From UBA987 sp002292105 (lineage in GTDB: Bacteria; Bacteroidota; Bacteroidia; NS11-12g; UBA9320), in contig OX044357.1 in the NCBI GenBank assembly GCA_943846675.1, forward strand, positions 248,001 through 312,000: DNA of 64,000 nucleotides, written 5' to 3'. Numbering within the stretch: position 1 is the first letter of the stretch; every line of letters starts with the position of its first letter. Made by a program: the position numbers and the translations under genes. Below the pieces are notes generated by a model. That model was not told the origin of the DNA. It did not search any database and saw only the letters and a list, made by a program, of their open reading frames with translations. Positions 43,075 to 51,287 of the stretch are shown one piece after another.

Positions 43075-43093
43075 CAACCACCTAAAGTGGTTG
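43075..43093. repeat. Short perfect inverted repeat in the divergent promoter region
   Basis: CAACCAC and GTGGTTG around a 5-nt loop, in the gap between the acyltransferase and the DUF4139 gene. No T run follows, so it is more likely an operator or transcript hairpin than a terminator. Confidence 0.4.
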
Positions 43094-43157
43094 TCAACCT
43101 TTAAGAGAACGTAGCACTATATTTAGTTCACGGGAACATCATGTTAAAATGATGAGG

Positions 43158-43165
43158 TACATTTG
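43158..43165 (+). promoter_or_regulatory. -7 element of the DUF4139 gene
   Basis: TACATTTG is an exact TAnnTTTG match, 30 bp upstream of the ATG; no clear TTG -33 element. The predicted leader is about 25 nt. Confidence 0.5.
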
Positions 43166-43195
43166 GTGAAGACAATCAGAACAATATAGAACACT

Positions 43196-44737
43196 ATGAA
43201 AATCAAGAAAATCCTCCTGCTAACACTTAGCATCACACTTTTACCCTTTCTGTCAAACGCGCAACTCAAGACAAAACATGTTACAATTTTCAAGAATGGA
43301 ACGGCGTTTATTCAAAAATCGGGTAAAGTGTCTGTCAACGCGGGTGCTTTTAAATGGTCTGATAATTTACCAGAAGCGATCTACGGAACGTTTTGGTTTT
43401 CATCACCTACAGGTACAATTCAATCGATAAAAAGCAAAGCAGATACTATTGAGAAATCCCGTAGTTGGACGTCATTTCTTGATCTAATCCAGTCTAACTT
43501 TGGAAAAACAGTGGAAATCACGATGACGAATGGGAAAGAAGTCAGTGGCGAAATTGTTTCGGCCAACGGAAGCGGCTCGGGTGCTTTAGTACTTATTAAA
43601 AACGCTACGGGCTATGAGCTGGTTAAGAATCACTTGATAGAAAGGGCTTCTATTAAAGGAGAACTTAAACAAACAGTCATATACAAAAATGTGCAGACTA
43701 CCATTTCAGTAAATTTCAAAGAAGCCAAATCTTCTCAAAATTTGGAGGCAACGTATTTGTCGAAAGGGTTTAACTGGACTCCCATGTACAAGTTAGTGCT
43801 CGATGGTGAGCAGGGTGGTACATTGTCGTTAAAGGCGTCCATAAAAAATGATGCGGAAGATATTAAAAACGCACATTTAAACTTAGTTGTTGGCAGTCCT
43901 AATTTTTTGACGACGACACAACTCAGCGATTTAATATCTGACCAGTTTAACGTGTATAATCCCTCTTGGCAGAGCAATAATAATATGACGTTTGCCAATT
44001 CTATTTCTGGATTCTATGAGTCAAACGATAAAAGAGCACCAGCAAAAACAAACAATATTACAGCAGATGGAATAGCGGATTTGTATTTGTTTACGTTAGA
44101 TGATTTCTCTTTGGAGAAAGGAGAACGGGCGTTTTATCCATTGTTTGAAACGAAGGTTAAAGTCGACCATAAATACGTTTGTAACCTGAATGGAAATTCA
44201 GTGGTTAACAACAACAATTACATCAAAAAGTACAACTCCTATTCTGATTTGGCTCAATTCAATCACCAGATAAAAATCTGGAATAATTCAGCAAATCCTT
44301 TCACGTCAGGTACGTTAATCATCAATCAAAACTTGAACGGTGTTAAACAGGCACTGGCAACGGCCAAATTGAATTATACGGCGATAGAGAACTGTTCGTA
44401 TGTTACTATTTCAAATGCGCCAGATATTGAAATCAAAGAAGAAGAAGAAGAAACCTCAAGAACGGAAGCAACCAAATACTGGAATAAACATAAGTATGTC
44501 GCGATAAATGTCAAGTCAGAGATAACGGTTCATAATTACAAGTCGAAGAAAGCCCATTTGGAAATCAACCGGTTGGTGTACGGATCGTTAAAGAAGTCGG
44601 ATGTAGCTTGGAAAAAGAAGACTGTGGCCAACACGTATTATGTAAACGAAGCGAGCAATGTTACTTGGGAAATGGATGTTGAACCAGGAGCAGAAAAGAA
44701 GATTACCTATTCGTACGTCGTTTATGTAAGAGGTTAA
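43196..44737 (+). CDS. DUF4139 domain-containing secreted protein
   Basis: A 513-residue exported protein: signal peptide (about 1-22, ending LSNA), then a beta-rich N-terminal half (TIFKNGTAFIQKSGKVSVNA) and the DUF4139 region, marked by YLSKGFNWTPMYKLVLDGEQ, LSLKASIKNDAEDIKNAHLN and the C-terminal KITYSYVVYVRG. Proteins of this family (mucoidy-inhibitor-like) are common in envelopes of Bacteroidota and Proteobacteria; the function is not known. A run of Glu (IKEEEEETSR) sits near residue 420. The stop overlaps the next, interrupted minus-strand gene by four bases. Confidence 0.82.
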   Translation: MKIKKILLLTLSITLLPFLSNAQLKTKHVTIFKNGTAFIQKSGKVSVNAGAFKWSDNLPEAIYGTFWFSSPTGTIQSIKSKADTIEKSRSWTSFLDLIQSNFGKTVEITMTNGKEVSGEIVSANGSGSGALVLIKNATGYELVKNHLIERASIKGELKQTVIYKNVQTTISVNFKEAKSSQNLEATYLSKGFNWTPMYKLVLDGEQGGTLSLKASIKNDAEDIKNAHLNLVVGSPNFLTTTQLSDLISDQFNVYNPSWQSNNNMTFANSISGFYESNDKRAPAKTNNITADGIADLYLFTLDDFSLEKGERAFYPLFETKVKVDHKYVCNLNGNSVVNNNNYIKKYNSYSDLAQFNHQIKIWNNSANPFTSGTLIINQNLNGVKQALATAKLNYTAIENCSYVTISNAPDIEIKEEEEETSRTEATKYWNKHKYVAINVKSEITVHNYKSKKAHLEINRLVYGSLKKSDVAWKKKTVANTYYVNEASNVTWEMDVEPGAEKKITYSYVVYVRG

Positions 44738-45579
44738 TTCTGTCTGATGAGTATTAATCTTTCTTCTGGAATGCATTCAACAACCTTATAAGTAAGAAAT
44801 TCATTGCTTAAAAAGTCTGGATAAAAGTAAAGTAGCTTCTTTTCGAAATCAAATACCCAATCGCGCCCATTGGCTATTTTACCAAATGAGAGCTTTCCGT
44901 ATTGATGTGAATAGGGGTCAGTGGTATCCGGTTCCGGGTAATTGACAACATCCACAGAAAACTTGTCGTGCTCTGAGGTTGGATGGTCATTTTTGTTGAT
45001 GGTTAAATAATAGTTTGTCCCATACCCAAAGCCAGTTGTGGTATCGCCAGAGAGTGAAATGGTATCACTCCAAAAAGTGCAGGATTCGCAAGATGGGGTC
45101 ACCCATTTACCTATAAAACTGTAATCGGGTTGTGATTTAGTTAGCAGCCGTCTTTTGTAATAGTATGTTGTTTCGATAAACAGAGACGGTATAGTGTTTT
45201 CGTTACGTTCAATCAATACCAGCGCATCGAAACCCAACTTTGCGATATACATACTGGAGTTGTGTTTTCTTTTACGAAGACGAATGAAACTGCCAGACCT
45301 TCTTCGTTTAAACTTGCGCACTACCACTATGCTATCGTTTAATAATTCAAGGATAGTGTGCGATTTGAGAATGATGCGATTGCCCGTAAACTTCAGTGTG
45401 TGGTTGGAATTAAAATGTGTCGAATAACTTTCAACAGAATCACGATTTAGGTAACCATAACCAACACTAGACTGAACCAAGTCCCATGTACCCGTCAACA
45501 CCGACTACGTGTCGAGCTGGGCGAAGGCACTAATGGCACTTAGCCAGGTTACACAAAACAAAAGACAACACTTTTTCAC
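44734..45579 (-). pseudogene. Lipocalin-like secreted protein gene interrupted by a TAG after the signal peptide
   Basis: From a GTG at 45579 the frame encodes an excellent signal peptide (KKCCLLFCVTWLSAISAFA-Q), then LDT, then an in-frame TAG (45505-45507, codon 25), then directly SVLTGTWDLVQSS and 255 further open codons to 44734. No frameshift is involved: both parts are in the same frame. TGTWDL at the mature N-terminus and later FIGKWVTPSCESC suggest a lipocalin-like beta barrel. Without the signal peptide the body could start only at a GTG and would stay in the cytoplasm. Nonsense mutation, sequencing error or stop readthrough are the options. The open frame of the body suggests that any mutation is recent. 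Confidence 0.72.
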
Positions 45580-45618
45580 TATAGAAGAACGAGGTAGTTT
45601 TAGATTAAGTGTGGGTCT

Positions 45619-45711
45619 TTATATTTTTAACACCTTACCTGTAGCGACTGTATGGCCAGAGGTTACGGTTATGATATATATGCCTTTCTCCCAATTAAAT
45701 ATGCGTTTCAT
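45619..45711 (-). pseudogene. Remnant of a T9SS C-terminal sorting domain
   Basis: In the 312-bp gap upstream of the interrupted gene, a 31-codon frame reads NWEKGIYIITVTSGHTVATG then KVLKI and a stop. This is the terminal half of a type A T9SS sorting domain (GIY..V....G....KxL.I). An in-frame TAA lies three codons before its Met, and beyond that about 30 open codons end at another stop, with no gene body. It has lost its parent gene, so it is a decay product. The rest of 45580-45891 holds the -7 box of the next operon and nothing else I can name. Confidence 0.6.
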
Positions 45712-45867
45712 AGTGGATTAATTATGCCTAAAGCTATAAAAATTCATTGCGATGTCTATGAAACTAGTATCATTTATGGGTGTGGCGATTGTCTTATAAT
45801 TTGAATTGTTTGTCTAAAACGTTCATAATCAAACCGCCAATTTCGAGGATGCGGTTTTATTCCCGGT

Positions 45868-45875
45868 TACATTTG
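45868..45875 (+). promoter_or_regulatory. -7 element of the envelope operon
   Basis: TACATTTG matches TAnnTTTG exactly. Initiation near 45881 gives a leader of about 10 nt before the TTG start codon at 45892, and so supports that start. Confidence 0.6.
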
Positions 45876-45891
45876 AGTCTCTCAATACACG

Positions 45892-47370
45892 TTGAAAAAT
45901 AGAATTTTAGCAAAATTGGCCGGTGAAACGGCGATATATGGTATCACGCATACCTTAGGACGACTGATAAATTTTTTATTGGTACCACTCTACATTAAGT
46001 TATTTGCGCCAGACGATTATGGTGTCATCAGTACGTATTACGCTGTGGTTGGATTTGCCATAGTAGTCCTGATGTATGGGATGGAAACGGCATTCTTTAA
46101 TTTCTCTAGAGAAGAAAAGCCGGAAAGGGTATTTGCCACGGCTCAAATTTCACTGCTCGTCACTACTGGAGTTCTGATGTTTTTAGGGCTAACGTGCCAG
46201 CAGGGAATAGCCAATTTCTTAGAACACCCCGACCAAACAGATTATGTGCGAATTTTTGTATTCATACTAGCACTTGATGCCTTGTCTAACTTGCCCTTAG
46301 CTTGGTTGCGTTTCAAGAAAATGCCAATACGATTTGGCCTTATTCGAATTACAAACATTTTGGTCAACATTGGCTTCAACCTATTTTTTTTATTGTTGGT
46401 GCCGTGGTTGGTAAAAAAGGGTTACGACCTATCGTTTTTTGATCCTGAATTTGGCGTAGGCTATATTTTTCTGTCCAACTTGTTCGCAAGTATGGTCATG
46501 TTTGTGATGCTACTGCCTTATTGGAAGCCTATTTCGGAGGGTTTTGACGGGCATCTCTGGAAGCGGATGTGGAAATATGGCAGACCCCTGGTCATCATAG
46601 GCTTGGCTGGAATAGTCAATGAAATGATTGATCGAATATTGTTGCTTAAAATGCTTCCAAAGGAAGTAGCGGATTTCGAAATTGGTGTATACAGCGCTTT
46701 TTATAAGCTGAGTATGTTTATGACCATTTTTGTCCAGAGTTTCCGATTTGCAGCTGAACCGTTCTTTTTTGAACAATCAAAAGGAGAGGATCCTAAACTC
46801 ATTTATGCCAAAGTGATGCATTATTTTGTAATCGCATTGTGCCTCATATTTTTGGTTACACTGGTGTTTCTAAAACAAATCGGACCTCTCATCATTACAC
46901 GTGAGGTATACTTTAGGCACCCCAATGCCATGATGCTTACGCCAATTTTACTCCTTGCCAATTTGTTTCTAGGGGTTATGTACAACCTAAACATCTGGTA
47001 CAAATTGAATGACAAAATGAGAATTGGTATGTGGATATCGATTGGTGGTGCTTTAGGCACGATAGCATTAAATGTCGCACTAATACCAGTGATAGGGATT
47101 CTGGGCTCAGCCATAGCCACTTTGGTTGTGTACTTTGGCATGGCGCTGGCCAGCTATATGCTTGGTCAAAAGCACTATGCCGTACCATATAATGTAAAAA
47201 TGATTGCTTTTTATATCATTTTATGTCAAGCCTTGTATTGGGTTTACGCGTTTTTGAACCGAATTTTAAGCGATTACGCTTTATTGTGGTCAGCACTGAC
47301 ATTAATCGCTTTTATTGCGGTGGTTTACATGATAGAACGTCCAACGAAAAACCGTAAGTTTGCCGCTTAA
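45892..47370 (+). CDS. Polysaccharide/lipid-linked oligosaccharide flippase
   Basis: A 492-residue protein of the Wzx/MviN-like MOP exporter group with about 14 membrane helices and little else: KLAGETAIYGITHTLGRLIN is the first helix, with further segments throughout. It probably flips a lipid-linked saccharide across the inner membrane. The start must be the TTG at 45892: an in-frame TGA lies six codons upstream, there is no ATG in between, and the -7 box leaves only this choice. It is the first gene of a six-gene unit; the dut ATG follows its stop with no gap. Confidence 0.88.
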   Translation: MKNRILAKLAGETAIYGITHTLGRLINFLLVPLYIKLFAPDDYGVISTYYAVVGFAIVVLMYGMETAFFNFSREEKPERVFATAQISLLVTTGVLMFLGLTCQQGIANFLEHPDQTDYVRIFVFILALDALSNLPLAWLRFKKMPIRFGLIRITNILVNIGFNLFFLLLVPWLVKKGYDLSFFDPEFGVGYIFLSNLFASMVMFVMLLPYWKPISEGFDGHLWKRMWKYGRPLVIIGLAGIVNEMIDRILLLKMLPKEVADFEIGVYSAFYKLSMFMTIFVQSFRFAAEPFFFEQSKGEDPKLIYAKVMHYFVIALCLIFLVTLVFLKQIGPLIITREVYFRHPNAMMLTPILLLANLFLGVMYNLNIWYKLNDKMRIGMWISIGGALGTIALNVALIPVIGILGSAIATLVVYFGMALASYMLGQKHYAVPYNVKMIAFYIILCQALYWVYAFLNRILSDYALLWSALTLIAFIAVVYMIERPTKNRKFAA

Positions 47371-47817
47371 ATGAAGGACGCACTTCACATACAAACCGTC
47401 AATCTTTCTGACTTAGAATTGCCTAAGCATGAAACAATTAACTCAGCGGGAGTAGATCTTCGTGCAAACCTGGAAGAATCTATCGTTCTTGAATCATTAC
47501 AACGAAGGTTGATACCCACGGGATTAAAAATTGCCCTGCCTGACGGGTTTGAAGCCCAAATTAGACCTAGAAGTGGTTTGGCATATAAACACGGTATTAC
47601 AGTTTTAAATTCACCAGGCACCATAGATGCTGATTATCGTGGTGAAATTAAGGTGCTACTTGTGAATTTGAGTAACGAAGCATTTACCATAAACAGAGGA
47701 GATAGAATAGCTCAGATGATTGTATCGTCCTATGAAAAAATAGTATTAGAAATAACCGATAGCTTACAAGAAACCGAACGCGGTTCTGGGGGTTACGGCA
47801 GCACAGGAAAAGGTTAA
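47371..47817 (+). CDS. dut: dUTP diphosphatase
   Basis: Dut hydrolyses dUTP to dUMP, keeping uracil out of DNA and supplying thymidylate synthesis. The 148-residue trimeric enzyme has all five motifs: SAGVDLRANLEE, PRSGLAYKHGI, NSPGTIDADYRGEIKVLLVN, RIAQMIVSSYE, and the C-terminal P-loop-like RGSGGYGSTGKG. It starts directly on the base after the flippase stop, so it is coupled to it. The link to envelope genes is organisational; I see no functional one. Confidence 0.97.
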   Translation: MKDALHIQTVNLSDLELPKHETINSAGVDLRANLEESIVLESLQRRLIPTGLKIALPDGFEAQIRPRSGLAYKHGITVLNSPGTIDADYRGEIKVLLVNLSNEAFTINRGDRIAQMIVSSYEKIVLEITDSLQETERGSGGYGSTGKG

Positions 47818-47828
47818 AATAAATTAAG

Positions 47829-48839
47829 ATGAATATTATAATTCCAATGGCCGGGATGGGAAAGCGAATGCGGCCACACACATTAACAACACCAAAACCA
47901 TTATTACCAATCGTTGGGAAACCAATTGTACAACGTTTGGTCGAAGACATTGCCCATGTTTGCGATGAAAAAATTGACAACATTGCTTTTGTTGTGGGAC
48001 CTAACTTTGGTGAGGATGTTTATGCTGACTTACATGACATAGCCAACTCTTTAGGTGCAGTTGGCCATATTTGTGTTCAAGAAGAGGCACTGGGTACAGC
48101 TCATGCCGTGTATTGTGCAGAGAAAGTATTAGATGGCAACGTAATTGTTGGTTTTGCGGATACGTTGTTCAGAGCAGACTTTACGATCGACCCGTCTAAA
48201 GATGGTGTCATTTGGGTAAAACAAGTCGATGATCCAAGTGCTTTTGGTGTAATCAAAATGTCGGAAGACGGCGTAATACGTGATTTTATTGAAAAACCGG
48301 AAACATTTGTTTCGGATCTAGCCATCATTGGCATCTACTATTTCAAAGACGGTGCACGTCTTAGAAAAGAGATAAAATATTTGCTTGACAACAACATCAC
48401 TGAAAAAGACGAATTCCAGCTTACCAACGCGCTTGAAAACATGAAAAATGATGGCCTCGAGTTTGTTCCTGGAGAGGTAACAGATTGGATGGATTGTGGC
48501 AACAAGAATGCAACTGTTGATACGAATAAACGCGTATTGTCTCATCTGTCGGATGAGAAACTCATATCAGCTAGCGCTAAAACGATAAATGCAACGATCA
48601 TTGAACCTTGTTATCTTGGCGAAAACGTAGTGATTGAAGATTCTACCGTAGGACCACATGTTTCTGTTGGAGACAATACCGTTATCAAAAACTCCGTTAT
48701 CTCGAATAGTATCATTCAAACAAATACGCAGATTAGAAATGCCTCATTTGAAAATTCGATGATTGGTAATTTCGTAGAATACGATGGGAAGTCAAGTCAA
48801 CTGAGTATTAGCGACTTTAGTACAGTAAAAGACAATTAA
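47829..48839 (+). CDS. Sugar-phosphate nucleotidyltransferase with beta-helix domain
   Basis: A 336-residue enzyme. The N-terminal nucleotidyltransferase domain starts IIPMAGMGKRMRPHTLTTPK with the GxGxRxxPxTxxxPK signature; GFADTLFRADF and DDPSAFGVIK follow. The C-terminal part (about 260-330) has hexapeptide-type repeats (IIEPCYLGENVVIEDSTVGP, VSVGDNTVIKNSVISNSIIQ), a left-handed beta helix. It joins a sugar-1-phosphate to a nucleotide, as in dTDP- or UDP-sugar synthesis; the sugar is not determined. Eleven bases separate it from dut. It may supply the sugar for the lipid-linked unit flipped by the first gene product. Confidence 0.9.
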   Translation: MNIIIPMAGMGKRMRPHTLTTPKPLLPIVGKPIVQRLVEDIAHVCDEKIDNIAFVVGPNFGEDVYADLHDIANSLGAVGHICVQEEALGTAHAVYCAEKVLDGNVIVGFADTLFRADFTIDPSKDGVIWVKQVDDPSAFGVIKMSEDGVIRDFIEKPETFVSDLAIIGIYYFKDGARLRKEIKYLLDNNITEKDEFQLTNALENMKNDGLEFVPGEVTDWMDCGNKNATVDTNKRVLSHLSDEKLISASAKTINATIIEPCYLGENVVIEDSTVGPHVSVGDNTVIKNSVISNSIIQTNTQIRNASFENSMIGNFVEYDGKSSQLSISDFSTVKDN

Positions 48840-48842
48840 TTA

Positions 48843-50516
48843 ATGACATATAACCCGCTCCGCATATCCATCTATTTGGTTGCTGCTGTTTTGTTAACGG
48901 CTTGCGCGGGTAAAAAAGGTTTGCCATCGGCGAGCAAACTTTCATATAACGAAAGAGCTCAATTCGATCAATTATATTTTAAAGCCAGCAAAGAAAAGGT
49001 GCTGGGTAATTACACGGAATCTGCCAGGCTGTTTGCAGATGCATTAAAGATTGACCCCAATAGTCATGCGGCTATGTATCAAATGGGCAACTTAAACATG
49101 GCTGTTTCTGGTTTTAATGATGCGGTTTACTGGTCGGAGCAGGCTATGCTAGCAAATCCCAAGTATAATTACTGGTATGCGGGTCAACTTGCGCAAGCCT
49201 ATAGCAAGGTTGCGGCTTATGAGAAATCGGCCAAAATTTTTGAAATTATGGTTGCTGAAGAGCCTGAAAAACCGCTAAACTATTTGGAGGCTGGTAAGCA
49301 ATATATAAATGCACAACAGTTTAAAAAGGCAATCAAGTGGTTGGAGAACTACGTTGGCAAATTTGGGATAGACGAGGAAACCGCTCGGTTGCTCGAAGGG
49401 TTAAACATACAGATTGGTAAAGACAAAGATGCAATACAGTGGATGGAGAAGTTGGTGAAGTCTGATCCGGAAAGTGTGCGATTTCAAGGATTACTTGCAG
49501 AGTCGTTGATTCGCAATGGCCAAATGGAAAAAGCCAAATCCTTGTACCACGGGATTCTAAAAAAAGACCCAGATAATGGATATGCGTATTTCGGCTTATC
49601 TGACATATACAAAAGAAACAAACAGCACGACAGCAGTTTCTACTTCTTAAATGAAGGATTTAATGATATCAATGTTCCTATTGAGTTAAAAATCAAGGTA
49701 GTTGGTAGTTTTTTCTCCTTCCTTAGATCAGACGAGTCTATGCGGTTAAAGGCCTTGACTTTGACTGAAAAATTGGTATCAGTTCATCCCAACGAAGACA
49801 AAGCACATTTAGTAAGAAGTGACGTATTACACGCCATTGGGGAAAAGCAAAAGGCAAGAGGTCACATTATCGAGGCATCTGAATTAAACCCTGGTGATAT
49901 TGGTATTTGGAAAAAACTTTTGGGGATAGACGATGAGTTAGGTAACAGCAAGTTTTTGGTTGAAGACTCAAAGAAGGCTTTAGAATTTTACCCGAATCAA
50001 CCCTTTCTATACATAGTAAATTCTTTTGCCAATTTTACTGAAGGTAATTATGAAAAGGCAATATCGGTAGCTGAAGAAGGCATGGAAATAGCCTTATTGC
50101 GCAATGACCAAACAGATTTACTGGTTACGATAGCGGATGCATCGTATGAACTTGGCCTTTTTGACAAGAGCTTTGAAACGTATGATGAGGTTCTTGAATT
50201 GGATCCGAACAATGATGGCGCCATGAATAACTATGCCTACTACTTGGCCGAACAAAAAACGAGGTTGGGCGATGCTTTAGAGATGATTAATAAGGCAGTA
50301 AGCAAGAACCCCAATAGGCCTACTTACTTGGATACAAAAGGATGGGTCCTTTACCAGCTAGGTCGATACGATGACGCGATTGGTATTTTGGAAAAAGCAT
50401 ATAACCATTTTAGACGTGATAGTGAAGTTGGCATGCACTATATCAAATGTTTAGAGAAATTAGGCCGAACCCAAGAAGCGGATAAAATCAGAAACGAAAT
50501 AAGTCAAGTAAACTAG
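48843..50516 (+). CDS. TPR-repeat lipoprotein
   Basis: A 557-residue lipoprotein (signal LVAAVLLTAC, lipobox LTAC, followed by AGKKG) composed of about 12-14 tetratricopeptide repeats. The clearest are SARLFADALKIDPNSHAAMY, SFETYDEVLELDPNNDGAMN and ALEMINKAVSKNPNRPTYLD. TPR lipoproteins serve as scaffolds in envelope biogenesis and secretion. It starts three bases after the nucleotidyltransferase stop and is three bases from the next gene, so it is in the middle of the operon. The partner is not known. Confidence 0.9.
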   Translation: MTYNPLRISIYLVAAVLLTACAGKKGLPSASKLSYNERAQFDQLYFKASKEKVLGNYTESARLFADALKIDPNSHAAMYQMGNLNMAVSGFNDAVYWSEQAMLANPKYNYWYAGQLAQAYSKVAAYEKSAKIFEIMVAEEPEKPLNYLEAGKQYINAQQFKKAIKWLENYVGKFGIDEETARLLEGLNIQIGKDKDAIQWMEKLVKSDPESVRFQGLLAESLIRNGQMEKAKSLYHGILKKDPDNGYAYFGLSDIYKRNKQHDSSFYFLNEGFNDINVPIELKIKVVGSFFSFLRSDESMRLKALTLTEKLVSVHPNEDKAHLVRSDVLHAIGEKQKARGHIIEASELNPGDIGIWKKLLGIDDELGNSKFLVEDSKKALEFYPNQPFLYIVNSFANFTEGNYEKAISVAEEGMEIALLRNDQTDLLVTIADASYELGLFDKSFETYDEVLELDPNNDGAMNNYAYYLAEQKTRLGDALEMINKAVSKNPNRPTYLDTKGWVLYQLGRYDDAIGILEKAYNHFRRDSEVGMHYIKCLEKLGRTQEADKIRNEISQVN

Positions 50517-50519
50517 CAT

Positions 50520-51287
50520 ATGAAGCGTTTCGTAGCCATAGCTTTATCTACCTTCTTGCTTACCTTAACGGGGGTCGGCTGTAAATCACGAAAAGCGAAA
50601 CTGGACTGTGCACAAGCGTTAACCAAATACCCAAAAGATGTTAAAGTAGAAGTGGCTGAAAATCTGGCCTCTTTCGAGTTTTTGTCCATGCGTGCCAAAG
50701 CAAAGTATACTCAAGGACAAAACAGCAACAGTTTTGGCATGAATATCAAAATGCAGAAAGACTCTTTTGTTTGGGTATCTGTTGTTGCCGTAATTGAGGT
50801 TGCAAGGGCCTATATTACACCAGACACTTTTGTATTGCTCGATAGGTTTAACAAAAAATATTATAAAGGGGCGATTCAAGACTTAGAAAGGTTTACTGGG
50901 CAAAACTTGAGTCTATCACAACTTCAAAACTTGCTTATATCCAATCCAATTTATGGCATTGAGTTGTTTGAAAAAAACAACGATGAACTTAGAAAGGACC
51001 ACCTGAAATATGAAAATGCTGGTATTGTCAATAGAGTCGAACTTTCCGGTTGCTATCGCTCTATGTCATCAGAATTTACTACCACTACAGATGCTAAAAA
51101 AGTCGTGGTAGATTACCAAAACTTTTCAAAAGAAAAGGATTTGGGTTTTGTCGGCAATCAGATTAACATCAATGCCAACGGGGCAGTGAAGTCATTCGAC
51201 TTTTTAATGGAATACACTTCCATAAGTACGGCTGATTTTGATCCTATCGTTTTTATCATTCCTAGTAGGTATGCAAAGGGTAACTAA
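50520..51287 (+). CDS. DUF4292 family lipoprotein (LolB-like fold)
   Basis: A 255-residue lipoprotein with lipobox GVGC (Cys21) after FVAIALSTFLLTLTGVG. The body has the DUF4292 pattern: LASFEFLSMRAKAKYTQG, NSFGMNIKMQKDSFVWVSVV, EVARAYITPDTFVLLDRFNK and KYYKGAIQDLERFTG. I believe this family has the LolA/LolB fold and so may carry lipids or lipoproteins, but the function in Bacteroidota has not been shown to my knowledge. It precedes the EnvC-like gene and overlaps it by 17 bases. Confidence 0.85.
   Translation: MKRFVAIALSTFLLTLTGVGCKSRKAKLDCAQALTKYPKDVKVEVAENLASFEFLSMRAKAKYTQGQNSNSFGMNIKMQKDSFVWVSVVAVIEVARAYITPDTFVLLDRFNKKYYKGAIQDLERFTGQNLSLSQLQNLLISNPIYGIELFEKNNDELRKDHLKYENAGIVNRVELSGCYRSMSSEFTTTTDAKKVVVDYQNFSKEKDLGFVGNQININANGAVKSFDFLMEYTSISTADFDPIVFIIPSRYAKGN

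Noticed and set aside
45509..45721. 70-codon plus-strand frame in the gap before the flippase
   Set aside because: It lies opposite the signal-peptide part of the interrupted gene and the T9SS remnant, whose minus-strand readings match known families; the plus-strand reading matches nothing.
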